This document shows, piece after piece, positions 8,292 through 16,712 of a DNA stretch of 64,000 bases. Under the pieces are notes generated by a model. That model was not told the origin of the DNA, searched no databases, and saw only the letters and a program-made list of their open reading frames with translations. Position 1 is the first letter of the stretch; each line of letters begins with the position of its first letter. The position numbers were made by a program, and so were the translations under genes. Source of the stretch: Gemmatimonadaceae bacterium (lineage in GTDB: Bacteria; Gemmatimonadota; Gemmatimonadetes; Gemmatimonadales; Gemmatimonadaceae); contig DATLUQ010000051.1 in assembly GCA_035533015.1 (NCBI GenBank), positions 1 through 64,000 on the forward strand. Direction: 5' to 3'.

Positions 8292-11200
8292 ATGCCCGAC
8301 CTGATGGACGTCATCTCGGCCACGCTCGCCGAGACCAACGCCGCCACCCGACCGGTGTCCCTGGTGTCGATCGAACTCGATCGGCTCCAGGCGCTACAGT
8401 TGGCAGTCGGCCCCGCGGGCGCCGACGAGATCTGTGAACAGATCGCCCAGATGCTGCAGAAGATCCTGCGCACCGGCGACTATGTGCAACGGGTCTCCGA
8501 TGGTGAACTGGTGGTCATGCTGCTGGGCGCGGGTGCGAAAGACGCCCGCCAGGTGGCCAGCCGCATGGGCGCGGCAGTGCGCGGCCACGAATTCGTGCCC
8601 GCGACGCCGCCGCGGGTGGCCGGCCCGCCACCTCGCGTGACGATCTCCTCCGGCGTGGCTGCCGCACCCGATCACGCCGCCGACCCCGAGTCGCTCGTGG
8701 CGGCGGCCCGCCGGGCCCGCGTTACCGCGGCGCAGCGCGGCGGCGACAGCTTCGCGATGGCGACGGGCCTCGTGGCCGGCCAAGTCGTGGCGATGCCCGA
8801 CATAGTGCGATTCGCCGGGCGCCTGGCCGAGCGGCGCACGTTGTTCCGTCTGCTCGACGAAGCGGCGGCCGGCCGCCCACGCGTTGTCTCGATCGTGGGC
8901 GACGCCGGGAGCGGCACGCTCACACTGGCGCGCCAGCTCGAACCCGAAGTACGGCTGCTCGGCGGATCCATGGTGTATGGGCACGGCCGACAGATGGCGG
9001 TGCGCCAGCCGTACGGTCCGTGGGCCGGCGTGCTGCAGGCGATGCGCCGCGTGGCGCCGCCGCTCGACGAACTGTGGCGAGAGCTGCCCAAGCTCGTCCC
9101 GGAGCTCCCGCGCGAGGGCAAGCTGGCGGCTGGCACGAAGTACCGGCTTATGGAGGAAATCGCCGCATGGCTGCGCGCCGCCTCAGCCAAATGGCCGCTC
9201 GTCGTGGTGCTCGACGAGATGCAGTGGGCCGACGAGGCGTCCTGGGACACCCTCGACCATCTCGTCGATCAGCTGGCCAACGAACAGATCCTCATCTGCA
9301 TCACGATGCGCACGGGCGTGGAATACACACCGGCTGCCGAGCGGCGGGCCGCGCTCCGCGGCCACGCCGGATTCGAGGAGCTCCAGCTTTCGCAGCTCAC
9401 ACGCGACGAGGTGAAGCGGTGGCTGGAAGCGTCTCTCGACCACCAGGACGTAGCTCGCGAATTTCTCGCGTACGTGTACCGGTACACCGAGGGCAACCCC
9501 TTCCTGCTCACCCAGTTGATGCGCGATCTGGCCGAAGGCGGCGCGCTCTGGCGCGAAGGTGAACGGTGGCAGTGGAAGCCGGTCTCCGAACTACGCCTGC
9601 CCCCGGGCATCGACGGTATCGTGTCGCGCCGGCTCGACGGACTATCCGCTGCGACCCGCACCGTACTCGCCACCGCCGCCGTGGTGGGGCGGGAATTCGA
9701 CGTGTTGCTCATGGAGGCCGCGGGCGCGGGAAGCGTGCATGCCGTGGAAGCGGCGATCGACGAGGCGCTGGAACGCGGCATTCTCCAGTACACCTACGAG
9801 CGGCGGCGCAAAGCGTTCCTTTTCGCGCACGAATCCATCGCCGACGTCCTAGTGCGCTCCATGCCGGCCGAAACGCTGCGGCTCCAGCACGAGCGGGTGG
9901 GTCGTGCCATGGAGGCTCGTGAGGAGGGGACGGCGGCCGAAATCGCCCTACACTACGACGCCGCGGAGGTGGCGGGAGACGCCTATCGCACTGCGCTCCA
10001 GGCGGCGGCCGAAGCCGAAGGGGTGTACGCCCTGCAGACGGCGCGCGACCTGCTGCAGGTAGCAGTGCGCAACGCCGCCGCGCCGGACCAACTGGCCGAG
10101 GCGCGCGTGCGCCTGGCACAGGTCGCCGACGCGATGGGCCGCTACGACGAAGAGGAGGAGCTGTGCGACCTGGCCATCGACTGGTTCGCCGGTCGAGGCG
10201 ACCACCGCCGCGCCCTCACCCTGCGCCGCATGCGGGAACGGGCGCGCAAGGAGTTGGGCCAGCCGGCTCGCCGTTCCCTCGAGGCACTCCGCGCCATGGA
10301 TGCGGAGGCGGCTCGGCTTGGGTTCGACGAGGAACGGGTGGCCGTGCTCACATTGCTCTCGCAGGTGCACGGCCGACTGGGTGAGCCGCGGGAATCGGCG
10401 CGTATCGCCGCTGAGTGCGCGGAGATTGCCGAGCGTGTGGGCGACCCATCGCTCCTGGCCGAGGCGTTGAACCGCTTGGCCATCACACTCGAGTCCGAAT
10501 CTCCAGCGCGGGCACGCGAATACTACCAACGCGCGCTGGAGTTGTTCAGGCAGACCGGCGACGTGCGTGGACAGGTGCGCTGTTACAACAGCCTCGGCAT
10601 CGTGGCCCAACTCGAGAGCCGGATGGACCTGGCTCACGAGGCCCTCAGCACGGCGATCTCGCTGGCCCGGGCGGCGGGGATGCCCGACGTATGGGGCACC
10701 GCGGCGCTGAACTTCGGGGTCATGTCGCAGAAGCTGGGCGATCTGGAGCAGGCTCGCAATCTGTTTCGGGAAGCGCTGTCGTTGTTCGCCAATGTGAAGA
10801 ACAGCGAATTGCAGCTACACGCGCTGTTCAACATGGCGCACGTGGAGCGCGAGCTCGGAGAGTATGCTTCGAGTACGGAGTTGTACGAATCGACTGCCTC
10901 GCTGGCTCAACGCATTGGCCAATCGGACGTGGAGATCGGCGCTCGCGCCGGGGAAGGATTGTGCCTCCTCGCGGTGGGCCGGCTGGCCGACGCTCGACGA
11001 CCCTTGGCCGAAGCGGAAAGCCGGATGGCCCCGCGCAGCGAGTGGTTCCAGGGACGCGAGTTGGTGGAGTGCTTGCGGGTGCTTGTGGCAGCGGCGGAGC
11101 GACGGAACACTGACGCGCTGCAGCAGTTCGAGAGCGCCCGCGCCCTGGCAGACAGCGCTGATCTATTCAGCGCCGCATGGTTGACGGCCGCCTGCGCCAC

Positions 11201-11324
11201 GGCCCTGTTCGAGATCGATCCTGGGGTGACGCGTGCGGCAGTGGAGCGGTACGCATCACGGGTGGCGTCGCTGGGATTCACGACGCTGACCGAGAAGTTC
11301 AGGTCGCTCGAGTTCGAGGGGTGA
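8292..11324 (+). CDS. degenerate GGDEF + AAA/STAND ATPase-like + TPR protein
   Basis: About 1010 residues from the ATG at 8292; an upstream TTG (8208) could add 28 residues, and neither start has a strong ribosome binding site. Residues 1-170 resemble a diguanylate cyclase fold, but the signature position reads S-D-G-E-L instead of GGDEF. Residues 190-500 resemble an AAA_16/STAND ATPase: the P-loop reads GDAGSGTLT, lacking the usual Lys-Thr, while the Walker B segment (LVVVLDEMQWAD) is intact. The last 450 residues are TPR-like helical repeats. Both enzymatic sites look disabled, so a scaffold or ligand-sensing role is inferred. No DNA-binding output domain is visible. It is divergent from the DUF1800 gene. 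Confidence 0.75.
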   Translation: MPDLMDVISATLAETNAATRPVSLVSIELDRLQALQLAVGPAGADEICEQIAQMLQKILRTGDYVQRVSDGELVVMLLGAGAKDARQVASRMGAAVRGHEFVPATPPRVAGPPPRVTISSGVAAAPDHAADPESLVAAARRARVTAAQRGGDSFAMATGLVAGQVVAMPDIVRFAGRLAERRTLFRLLDEAAAGRPRVVSIVGDAGSGTLTLARQLEPEVRLLGGSMVYGHGRQMAVRQPYGPWAGVLQAMRRVAPPLDELWRELPKLVPELPREGKLAAGTKYRLMEEIAAWLRAASAKWPLVVVLDEMQWADEASWDTLDHLVDQLANEQILICITMRTGVEYTPAAERRAALRGHAGFEELQLSQLTRDEVKRWLEASLDHQDVAREFLAYVYRYTEGNPFLLTQLMRDLAEGGALWREGERWQWKPVSELRLPPGIDGIVSRRLDGLSAATRTVLATAAVVGREFDVLLMEAAGAGSVHAVEAAIDEALERGILQYTYERRRKAFLFAHESIADVLVRSMPAETLRLQHERVGRAMEAREEGTAAEIALHYDAAEVAGDAYRTALQAAAEAEGVYALQTARDLLQVAVRNAAAPDQLAEARVRLAQVADAMGRYDEEEELCDLAIDWFAGRGDHRRALTLRRMRERARKELGQPARRSLEALRAMDAEAARLGFDEERVAVLTLLSQVHGRLGEPRESARIAAECAEIAERVGDPSLLAEALNRLAITLESESPARAREYYQRALELFRQTGDVRGQVRCYNSLGIVAQLESRMDLAHEALSTAISLARAAGMPDVWGTAALNFGVMSQKLGDLEQARNLFREALSLFANVKNSELQLHALFNMAHVERELGEYASSTELYESTASLAQRIGQSDVEIGARAGEGLCLLAVGRLADARRPLAEAESRMAPRSEWFQGRELVECLRVLVAAAERRNTDALQQFESARALADSADLFSAAWLTAACATALFEIDPGVTRAAVERYASRVASLGFTTLTEKFRSLEFEG

Positions 11325-11975
11325 TATGGACCACAAGCGAATTCGGCGGTCTGACGTGGCATCTCGATCACAGACCTGATTCGCGGCCGTTACCCGATAG
11401 GAACGCTGCGGGGGGCTCTCCGAAGGGCGCCTGACCCCCGGAACTCCTTCCTTATAGATAGGTGGAATTCGACGCGCAGGTGCTGATCCGCGGGCAGGCT
11501 CGCCATGCTGGACGGCGTCCCCCGCCTCCCGGCCGCTCCCGACGGCCCCATGACCCCGCCCTACTCGCTCGAGCGCCCGGCCGTCGGTTGCCCAGACGGC
11601 CGGTCGGGTTCGAACCTTCGCCGCGCCGAGGTGTTTCGTGGCACGGGCACGCTCCCACTCGTCGGCCCGACGGGTCTCCGCGGACTTCAACCGGCGATCC
11701 GATCCATAGGCGAGCCGCGGCCAACTGGCCGCGCGCGGTGGCCGTCTTGTGATTGCGGTCACGTGGGGGCTCCGCGTCGCCGAGGTTCCCACCGTCCGAA
11801 GTGACGCGACAGCGGTTCTGCGGGTTGACAAGGAAATGCGGTGTGCGCGCGGGAACGAAACATCGGCATACGTGTTTGTGGCAGTGGATGCTCGACCGCG
11901 GTTGAAACTTCGTGCGGCGCGCACTCGTTGAGGGAGCGAGGCGATGGTGTGGCAGCAATTCGACAGGAGGGGATC
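11325..11975. other. 651-base stretch with no convincing gene
   Basis: Open frames occur on both strands, but none has a plausible start with a ribosome binding site or a recognisable protein. Visible elements are a possible sigma-70-like promoter at 11431-11458, a 5-bp hairpin at 11581-11599 (CCGTC...GACGG, 9-base loop) and a 7-bp hairpin at 11716-11733 (CGCGGCC AACT GGCCGCG). The last part contains the ribosome binding site of the next gene. It could be a long leader, a small RNA locus or decayed coding DNA. Confidence 0.5.
11431..11458 (+). promoter_or_regulatory. possible sigma-70-like promoter in the long intergenic region
   Basis: A -35-like CTGACC (11431-11436), 16-base spacer and -10-like TATAGA (11453-11458) stand out as an AT-rich patch in GC-rich DNA. 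Each hexamer matches the consensus at four of six positions. If used, the transcript would carry a leader of roughly 510 bases before the gene at 11976. Confidence 0.3.
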
Positions 11976-12527
11976 ATGGACATCCTCGTGATGCTCGAGG
12001 AGAACCCCGACCATTCGCCGGTGCTCGCGCATGTGAACTCCGTCCCGGCGCCGCTCGATTCGGAGCGGCCGTCGCGGGATATCGTGACGCTGTATGGCGA
12101 CCCGAGTGCGGAGTCTGTTGCGTTGGCGTTGGCGGCGGCGGTGGAATGCCACCGTACCTGGGAGGGGGAAGGTGTAGGGAATCTGGAGTCCATCCGCCAT
12201 CTGGGCGTGTGGGCGGAACGTGGCGCCGTGGGTGACGCGGCGTGGCGGGACAGCACGGGGCAGCTCGTGACGCGCGACCTGGAGATCCCGTTGGACATTC
12301 TCCATGCGACGGCCACGCTGCTGATGCGGGAATGCGGCCAGGTGATCGGCCGTCTCGTAGCCGGGCTGTCCATGCCCGATTGGCCCGAAGGGGCCCGACG
12401 GGCGATTGCGGTGTCGTTGGGGCCAGTTCTGGGGCTCACGGCGCCGATATTGAGACCGTTGGAGTCGGTGCTGGAGCAATGGCGTGAGGCAGACAGTCTG
12501 GCCTTTGACTACGAGGGGGGGGAGTAA
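11976..12527 (+). CDS. hypothetical protein, 183 aa
   Basis: The frame is open 45 codons further upstream, but AGGAGGGG at 11965-11972 places the start at the ATG at 11976. The protein begins MDILVMLEEN, has no signal peptide or membrane segment and contains several Leu/Ala/Val-rich helices, including a possible amphipathic helix around residues 100-130 (LDILHATATLLMRECGQVIG). I do not recognise a family. A strong hairpin 32 bases after the stop is a likely transcription end. The long non-coding region upstream suggests post-transcriptional or multi-promoter control, but nothing definite can be read. Confidence 0.65.
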   Translation: MDILVMLEENPDHSPVLAHVNSVPAPLDSERPSRDIVTLYGDPSAESVALALAAAVECHRTWEGEGVGNLESIRHLGVWAERGAVGDAAWRDSTGQLVTRDLEIPLDILHATATLLMRECGQVIGRLVAGLSMPDWPEGARRAIAVSLGPVLGLTAPILRPLESVLEQWREADSLAFDYEGGE

Positions 12528-12558
12528 GACGATACCTGACGTGTCAGAGCGGTGAGCC

Positions 12559-12584
12559 CCGGGGAGCGCCTACGCGCTCCCCGG
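12559..12584. terminator. perfect GC-rich hairpin after the 183-aa gene
   Basis: An 11-bp perfect stem (CCGGGGAGCGC / GCGCTCCCCGG) with a CTAC loop. No U-tract follows on either strand, so termination would rely on a strong hairpin alone or on Rho. Its place just after the stop at 12527 and before the next small gene supports a terminator role. Confidence 0.6.
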
Positions 12585-12657
12585 TGGCGTCTTCGGGGGT
12601 ACCTTGACGAACCCCCTTCCGATTGGCCACGCTTCGGGCAGGGAGGTCTATCGTAGC

Positions 12658-12924
12658 GTGCCACGGCAGTCCATCCGCACCATGCCCCACCGCCCCTCGG
12701 GCGGGGAGCGCGTTTTCACCGATGCGCTTGGCCGCACGTGGAGCGCGGCCTTCGTCAAAGGGGAAGCCGGCGGGCCAGACGTCGCGGTCTTTACTTGCGT
12801 CAGCGAGGTGCGACAATCGGGCCGCGCAATTGCCGTGGATCTGCCCGGCAGTGTCGGCGACGTCGAAGAGGATACTCTCCGCGCCTGGCTGCTGGTCGCG
12901 CCGCGAATCGGCACACTTACCTGA
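12658..12924 (+). CDS. small hypothetical protein, about 88 aa
   Basis: The frame is open from a TTG at 12604, but GGGAGG at about 12641 points to the GTG at 12658 as start; an ATG at 12682 is another option. The product is beta-rich and soluble, with the segment VFTDALGRTWSAAFVKG and an acidic C-terminal part. No known domain is recognised. It ends 18 bases before the EF-G-2 gene, so the two are probably cotranscribed. Whether it is translated is uncertain; the ribosome binding site and same-strand packing favour a real gene. Confidence 0.5.
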   Translation: MPRQSIRTMPHRPSGGERVFTDALGRTWSAAFVKGEAGGPDVAVFTCVSEVRQSGRAIAVDLPGSVGDVEEDTLRAWLLVAPRIGTLT

Positions 12925-12942
12925 GCGGATGAGGATCGGCCA

Positions 12943-15045
12943 ATGCCAGAGTACCGCGGATCGGAGATCCGGAATGTAGCGGTGGTGGGGCACGGGGCGA
13001 GCGGCAAGACCAGTCTGGTCGATGCGCTCGCCTTCGTGTCTGGAGCCAGCAGGCGCCATGGCTCGGTGAAGGACGGGACCTCACTCACCGACACGGCCCC
13101 GGAAGAATTGGAACGCGGCTATTCGATCAACCTCGGCTGCGCCTACGCCGAGTGGATGAACACCAAGATCAACCTCATCGACACCCCGGGATATCTGGAC
13201 TTCCTGGGCGACGCCGTGGCCGGCCTGGCGGCGGCCGACGGCGCCCTGTGCGTGGTGAACGCCACGGCGGGAGTCGAGGTGGGCACGGAGCGGATGTTCC
13301 GTGAGACCGTTAGGCGCCGACAGCCGGTGCTGTTCGTTGCGTCCATGATGGACAAAGAGCACGCCAGCTTCGATGCCGTCTATGATCAGATCCGCGAACG
13401 GCTCACCACGAAGGTGATCCCGGTGGAGGTGCCCATCGGCGAAGGCCCCGAGTTCCATGGCATCATCAACCTGTTCTCCAAGAAGGCCCACCTGTACAGG
13501 CAGGGGGTGAAGGGCGGGAACTACGACGAGGTGGACATCCCGGCTGAGTTGCAGCCGGTGTTCGACAAGTACTACGAGCAGCTCATCGAGACGATCGCGG
13601 CCACCGACGATGATCTGCTCGAGCGCTACCTGGAAGGTGGGGAGATCCCACGCGAGGACGCGCTCAGGGCCATGAAAGAAGCCATGAAGCAGATGGAGCT
13701 CTTCCCCTTGTTCTGCGTTTCGAGCGAACTCAACTACGGCACGCAGGCCGTGCTCAGCACGGTAGTGGAACTGATGCCGACGGCTTTCGCGATGGAGGAA
13801 CTGCACGCCTTCAAGGGCGCCGAGGGCGATCACACGGTGGAGATCCACTGCGACGATCAAGCCCCGCTCGCCGCGCTCGTGTTCAAGACGATGTCGGAGC
13901 CGCACGTGGGCGAGGTGAGCTATTTCCGCATCTTCTCCGGCAAAATCGAGGCGGGCGCCGAGGTGTTCAATGCCACGCGCGATGGGGTCGAGAAACTCGG
14001 CCATCTCTCGATCTCGCAGGGCAAGGACCGTACGGAGATGCCCGTGCTGTACGCGGGCGACATCGGGTGTGTGGCCAAGCTGCGCAATACGCATACCAAT
14101 GACACGCTGTCCACGCGCCAGCATCCGGTACGGTTGCCGCAGATCGCCTTTCCCGAGGGGGTGCTGCAGATGGCGGTGCACGCTGCCGCCCGGGGGGACG
14201 AGGAGAAGCTGCAGGCCGGTCTGCATCGACTCCACGACGAGGATCCGACCTTTGAGATGCACTACAACGCCGAAACGCATGAGACGATCGTGTCGGGTCT
14301 CGGCGAGCGGCATCTCGAAGTGACGATGGGCAAGCTCAAGCGGAAGTACGGGGTCGATGCCGAGCTCACCAAGCCGAGCATAGCGTACCGGGAAACACTC
14401 CGTGGCACCGCCGAGGGCCAAGGCCGCCACAAGAAGCAGAGCGGTGGGCGCGGCCAGTTCGGCGACTGTTGGGTGCGGTTTGCCCCGCTGTCGCGCGGGG
14501 CAGGCTACGAGTTCGTGGACAAGATCGTGGGCGGCGCGATCCCCAGCAAATTCATCCCAGCGGTGGACAAGGGGATCCAGGAAGCGTCAGTGCGGGGCGT
14601 GCTCGCTGGCTATCCCCTCGTGGACTTCAAAGCGGAGCTGTTCGACGGGTCGTTCCATACCGTAGACTCGAACGAGATGTCGTTCAAGATGGCGGGGATC
14701 CTGGGCTTCAAGGCCGTCGCCCCGAAGTGCAAACCGGTGCTACTCGAGCCCCTCGACGAACTCGAGATCGTCACGCCGGAGGAGTACATGGGCGACGTGT
14801 TGGGCGACCTGTCGGCCCGTCGAGGCCATATTCTCGGCACCGAGGCGACCGCCGACGGAACGCGCGTGCGGGCGGTGATCCCGCAGGCTGAGTTGCACAT
14901 GTACGCGAGTGCGTTGCAGTCGATGACGCAGGGGCGGGCCGTGTTCACTCGTCGTTTCCGCGGGTACGAAGAGATGCCGGCCGACGCTGCGCAGCGCGTG
15001 ATCGCGGAGTCGGCCAAGGAACACGAAGAGGTGATGGCGCACTGA
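12943..15045 (+). CDS. EF-G-2-type translation factor GTPase
   Basis: 700 residues with the five-domain order of elongation factor G. The P-loop is GHGASGKT (residues 16-23) and the G3 motif is D-T-P-G. The usual NKxD guanine-recognition motif reads S-M-M-D (in VASMMDKEHASF), and the switch-1 RGITI reads RGYSI. The domain IV segment KKQSGGRGQFGDCW and the overall pattern resemble Thermus EF-G-2 (a paralogue of canonical EF-G) more than the main FusA. Canonical EF-G moves tRNAs during translation in the cytoplasm; the cellular role of EF-G-2 proteins is not settled. The start has GAGGA about eight bases upstream. No canonical fusA or ribosomal protein genes are nearby. Confidence 0.85.
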   Translation: MPEYRGSEIRNVAVVGHGASGKTSLVDALAFVSGASRRHGSVKDGTSLTDTAPEELERGYSINLGCAYAEWMNTKINLIDTPGYLDFLGDAVAGLAAADGALCVVNATAGVEVGTERMFRETVRRRQPVLFVASMMDKEHASFDAVYDQIRERLTTKVIPVEVPIGEGPEFHGIINLFSKKAHLYRQGVKGGNYDEVDIPAELQPVFDKYYEQLIETIAATDDDLLERYLEGGEIPREDALRAMKEAMKQMELFPLFCVSSELNYGTQAVLSTVVELMPTAFAMEELHAFKGAEGDHTVEIHCDDQAPLAALVFKTMSEPHVGEVSYFRIFSGKIEAGAEVFNATRDGVEKLGHLSISQGKDRTEMPVLYAGDIGCVAKLRNTHTNDTLSTRQHPVRLPQIAFPEGVLQMAVHAAARGDEEKLQAGLHRLHDEDPTFEMHYNAETHETIVSGLGERHLEVTMGKLKRKYGVDAELTKPSIAYRETLRGTAEGQGRHKKQSGGRGQFGDCWVRFAPLSRGAGYEFVDKIVGGAIPSKFIPAVDKGIQEASVRGVLAGYPLVDFKAELFDGSFHTVDSNEMSFKMAGILGFKAVAPKCKPVLLEPLDELEIVTPEEYMGDVLGDLSARRGHILGTEATADGTRVRAVIPQAELHMYASALQSMTQGRAVFTRRFRGYEEMPADAAQRVIAESAKEHEEVMAH

Positions 15046-15086
15046 CGCCGCGCCGGCGGACACTTTCCCCCAACCCCCCAACTTCC

Positions 15087-15491
15087 ATGCGCATCAATTC
15101 GCTGGTTCTTTGCGTCGCCCTGGCTGCCTCGGTGGGCGGCTGTGCCCCCAGTGGCACGCCCAGTTCATCGGCGCCCACGCCGAGCCACCGGTTCGATCTG
15201 ATTACCGCGGACGAACTCGCCGGAAGGTCGTTCGCCAACGCATACGATGCAATCCAACAGCTACGGCCGTCGATGCTCGCGCAGCGCGGTGGCGCGGCAA
15301 GTTCGTCGTTGAGGTCCGGGCCACCCGCCCTCCAGGTCTACGTGGACAACACCAGCATCGGAGGGGTGTCCGGCCTACGCGACCTCCCGGCAGGTGGCAT
15401 CAAGGAAATCCGTTACCTGAGTCCGACCGACGCCACGCAACGATTCGGGACTGGCAACGCCGGTGGGGCGATCGTGATTTCCACCCATTGA
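15087..15491 (+). CDS. small lipoprotein with a TonB-plug-like domain
   Basis: 134 residues. The N-terminus is a lipoprotein signal ending in V-G-G-C near residue 19, so the mature protein is probably anchored in a membrane facing the periplasm. The rest resembles an isolated plug domain of TonB-dependent receptors: AYDAIQQLRP, then a beta region (ALQVYVDN), a D-L-P-A-G-G-I-K-E-I-R-Y segment and the closing G-N-A-G-G-A-I-V-I-S-T. No barrel follows. The role of stand-alone plug-like lipoproteins is unknown. A perfect hairpin lies six bases after the stop. Confidence 0.7.
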   Translation: MRINSLVLCVALAASVGGCAPSGTPSSSAPTPSHRFDLITADELAGRSFANAYDAIQQLRPSMLAQRGGAASSSLRSGPPALQVYVDNTSIGGVSGLRDLPAGGIKEIRYLSPTDATQRFGTGNAGGAIVISTH

Positions 15492-15497
15492 TGCCCC

Positions 15498-15525
15498 GGC
15501 GGTCCGCCGAGCACGGCGGACCGCC
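15498..15525. terminator. bidirectional hairpin between convergent genes
   Basis: A perfect 12-bp stem (GGCGGTCCGCCG / CGGCGGACCGCC) with an AGCA loop fills the 49-base gap between the plug-like lipoprotein gene and the end of kamA. There is no U-tract in either direction. Location and symmetry fit a shared terminator. Confidence 0.65.
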
Positions 15526-15540
15526 AGGCGTGTGCGCTCG

Positions 15541-16707
15541 TCAGCCCGTCTTGCGGCGCCGCTGACGCACGGTTTTCTTGGCCGGGTTGGCGCTCTGGAT
15601 GGGCAGGACCGCCGGATCCTGCTCCGCGGCCGCGCCGCACGCACTGGCCGTGACCAACGGCCGGGGCTGCTTGTAGGTGAACCGCTTGCCCTCGTAGTTG
15701 CGGAAGATCACTTCGTCCTCCGTGATCTTTTCCACGTACTCGGGCAGGAGGGGTACCTTGCCACCGCCGCCGGGCGCGTCGATGCAGAAATGGGGAACGG
15801 CCAGGCCCGAGGTCCATCCACGCAAGGCCTTCACGATCTCGAGCCCGGTCTCGACCATGGTCCGGAAGTGCTCGCCGCCTGCGACCTGGTCGGCCATGTA
15901 CAAGTAATACGGGCGCACGCGCGCCTTAAGGAGCTTCTGCATCAGCTCCTTCATGATCTCCGGGTTGTCATTCACGCCACGGAGCAGAACCGTCTGGCAG
16001 CCGAGCGGCACCCCGGCATCGGCCAGGCGTCCCAGTGCCGCCACCGTGGCCGGCGTGAGTTCGCTGGGGTGGTTGAAGTGGGTGTTCATGTACACCGGAT
16101 GGTACTTCTTTACCATCTCGCAGAACTCGGGCGTGATGCGCTCGGGCAGATGCGCCGTGATCCGGCTCCCGATGCGGATGATTTCCACGTGCGGGATCTC
16201 GCGCAGCCGCTGGAACAGGTATTCCAGGCGTCGATCGGAGAGCATCATCGGGTCACCGCCGCTCATGATGACGTCGCGGATTTCCGGATGGCTGCGGATG
16301 TACTCGAATGCCGACTCGTACTGATTGAGCGGGATCTTCTCGGGGTCGCCCACCTTCCGGCGGCGGGTACAGAAGCGGCAGTACGACGCGCACACCGGGC
16401 TCACGAGGAACAGGGCACGGTCGGGATACCGGTGGGTGATGTTGGGTACCGGAGAGTCGCCGTCCTCGTCGAGCGAGTCGATCACGCCGTCCACAATGTC
16501 CAGTTCCTGAACCGTGGGAACGTACTGATTCCAGATCGGGTCGCCCACTTCCTTGATCTGGGCGAGCACGGCGGGGGTGAGCCGCATCTGGAAGTTGTCG
16601 AACGCCGGCTTCAACGCGTCGACGTCGATGACGTCGGGCCCGAAACGCTCGGCCAATTTGTCGAGCGTGTCGACGCCCGTGTGGAGGAGTTGCTGCCAGT
16701 CGCTCAT
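15541..16707 (-). CDS. kamA: lysine 2,3-aminomutase (radical SAM, PLP)
   Basis: 388 residues from the ATG at 16707; the upstream extension of the frame overlaps the GNAT gene and is not used. Cys106, Cys110 and Cys113 form the CxxxCxxC radical-SAM cluster. The PLP lysine is Lys317 in D-A-P-G-G-G-G-K. Asp273 and Asp310 lie 37 residues apart, as do Asp293 and Asp330 of clostridial lysine 2,3-aminomutase, which bind the lysine side-chain amine. That favours lysine over glutamate as substrate. The enzyme converts L-lysine to beta-lysine in the cytoplasm. The C-terminus ends in a basic tail. The ATG is five bases after the GNAT stop, so the gene is the last of a four-gene unit whose partners suggest beta-lysine is acetylated or ligated. 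Confidence 0.9.
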   Translation of the reverse strand: MSDWQQLLHTGVDTLDKLAERFGPDVIDVDALKPAFDNFQMRLTPAVLAQIKEVGDPIWNQYVPTVQELDIVDGVIDSLDEDGDSPVPNITHRYPDRALFLVSPVCASYCRFCTRRRKVGDPEKIPLNQYESAFEYIRSHPEIRDVIMSGGDPMMLSDRRLEYLFQRLREIPHVEIIRIGSRITAHLPERITPEFCEMVKKYHPVYMNTHFNHPSELTPATVAALGRLADAGVPLGCQTVLLRGVNDNPEIMKELMQKLLKARVRPYYLYMADQVAGGEHFRTMVETGLEIVKALRGWTSGLAVPHFCIDAPGGGGKVPLLPEYVEKITEDEVIFRNYEGKRFTYKQPRPLVTASACGAAAEQDPAVLPIQSANPAKKTVRQRRRKTG

Positions 16708-16712
16708 GGCGG

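Noticed and set aside
11600-11630. GGTTCGAACC sequence resembling a tRNA T-loop
   Set aside because: The flanking bases do not form the 5-bp T-stem on either strand and no acceptor, D or anticodon arms fit around it.
11256-12479. 407-codon open frame on the minus strand
   Set aside because: It overlaps the end of the TPR protein gene and most of the 183-aa gene, has no ribosome binding site, and its translation is Arg/Pro-rich without any domain; it looks like an antisense shadow of GC-rich coding DNA.
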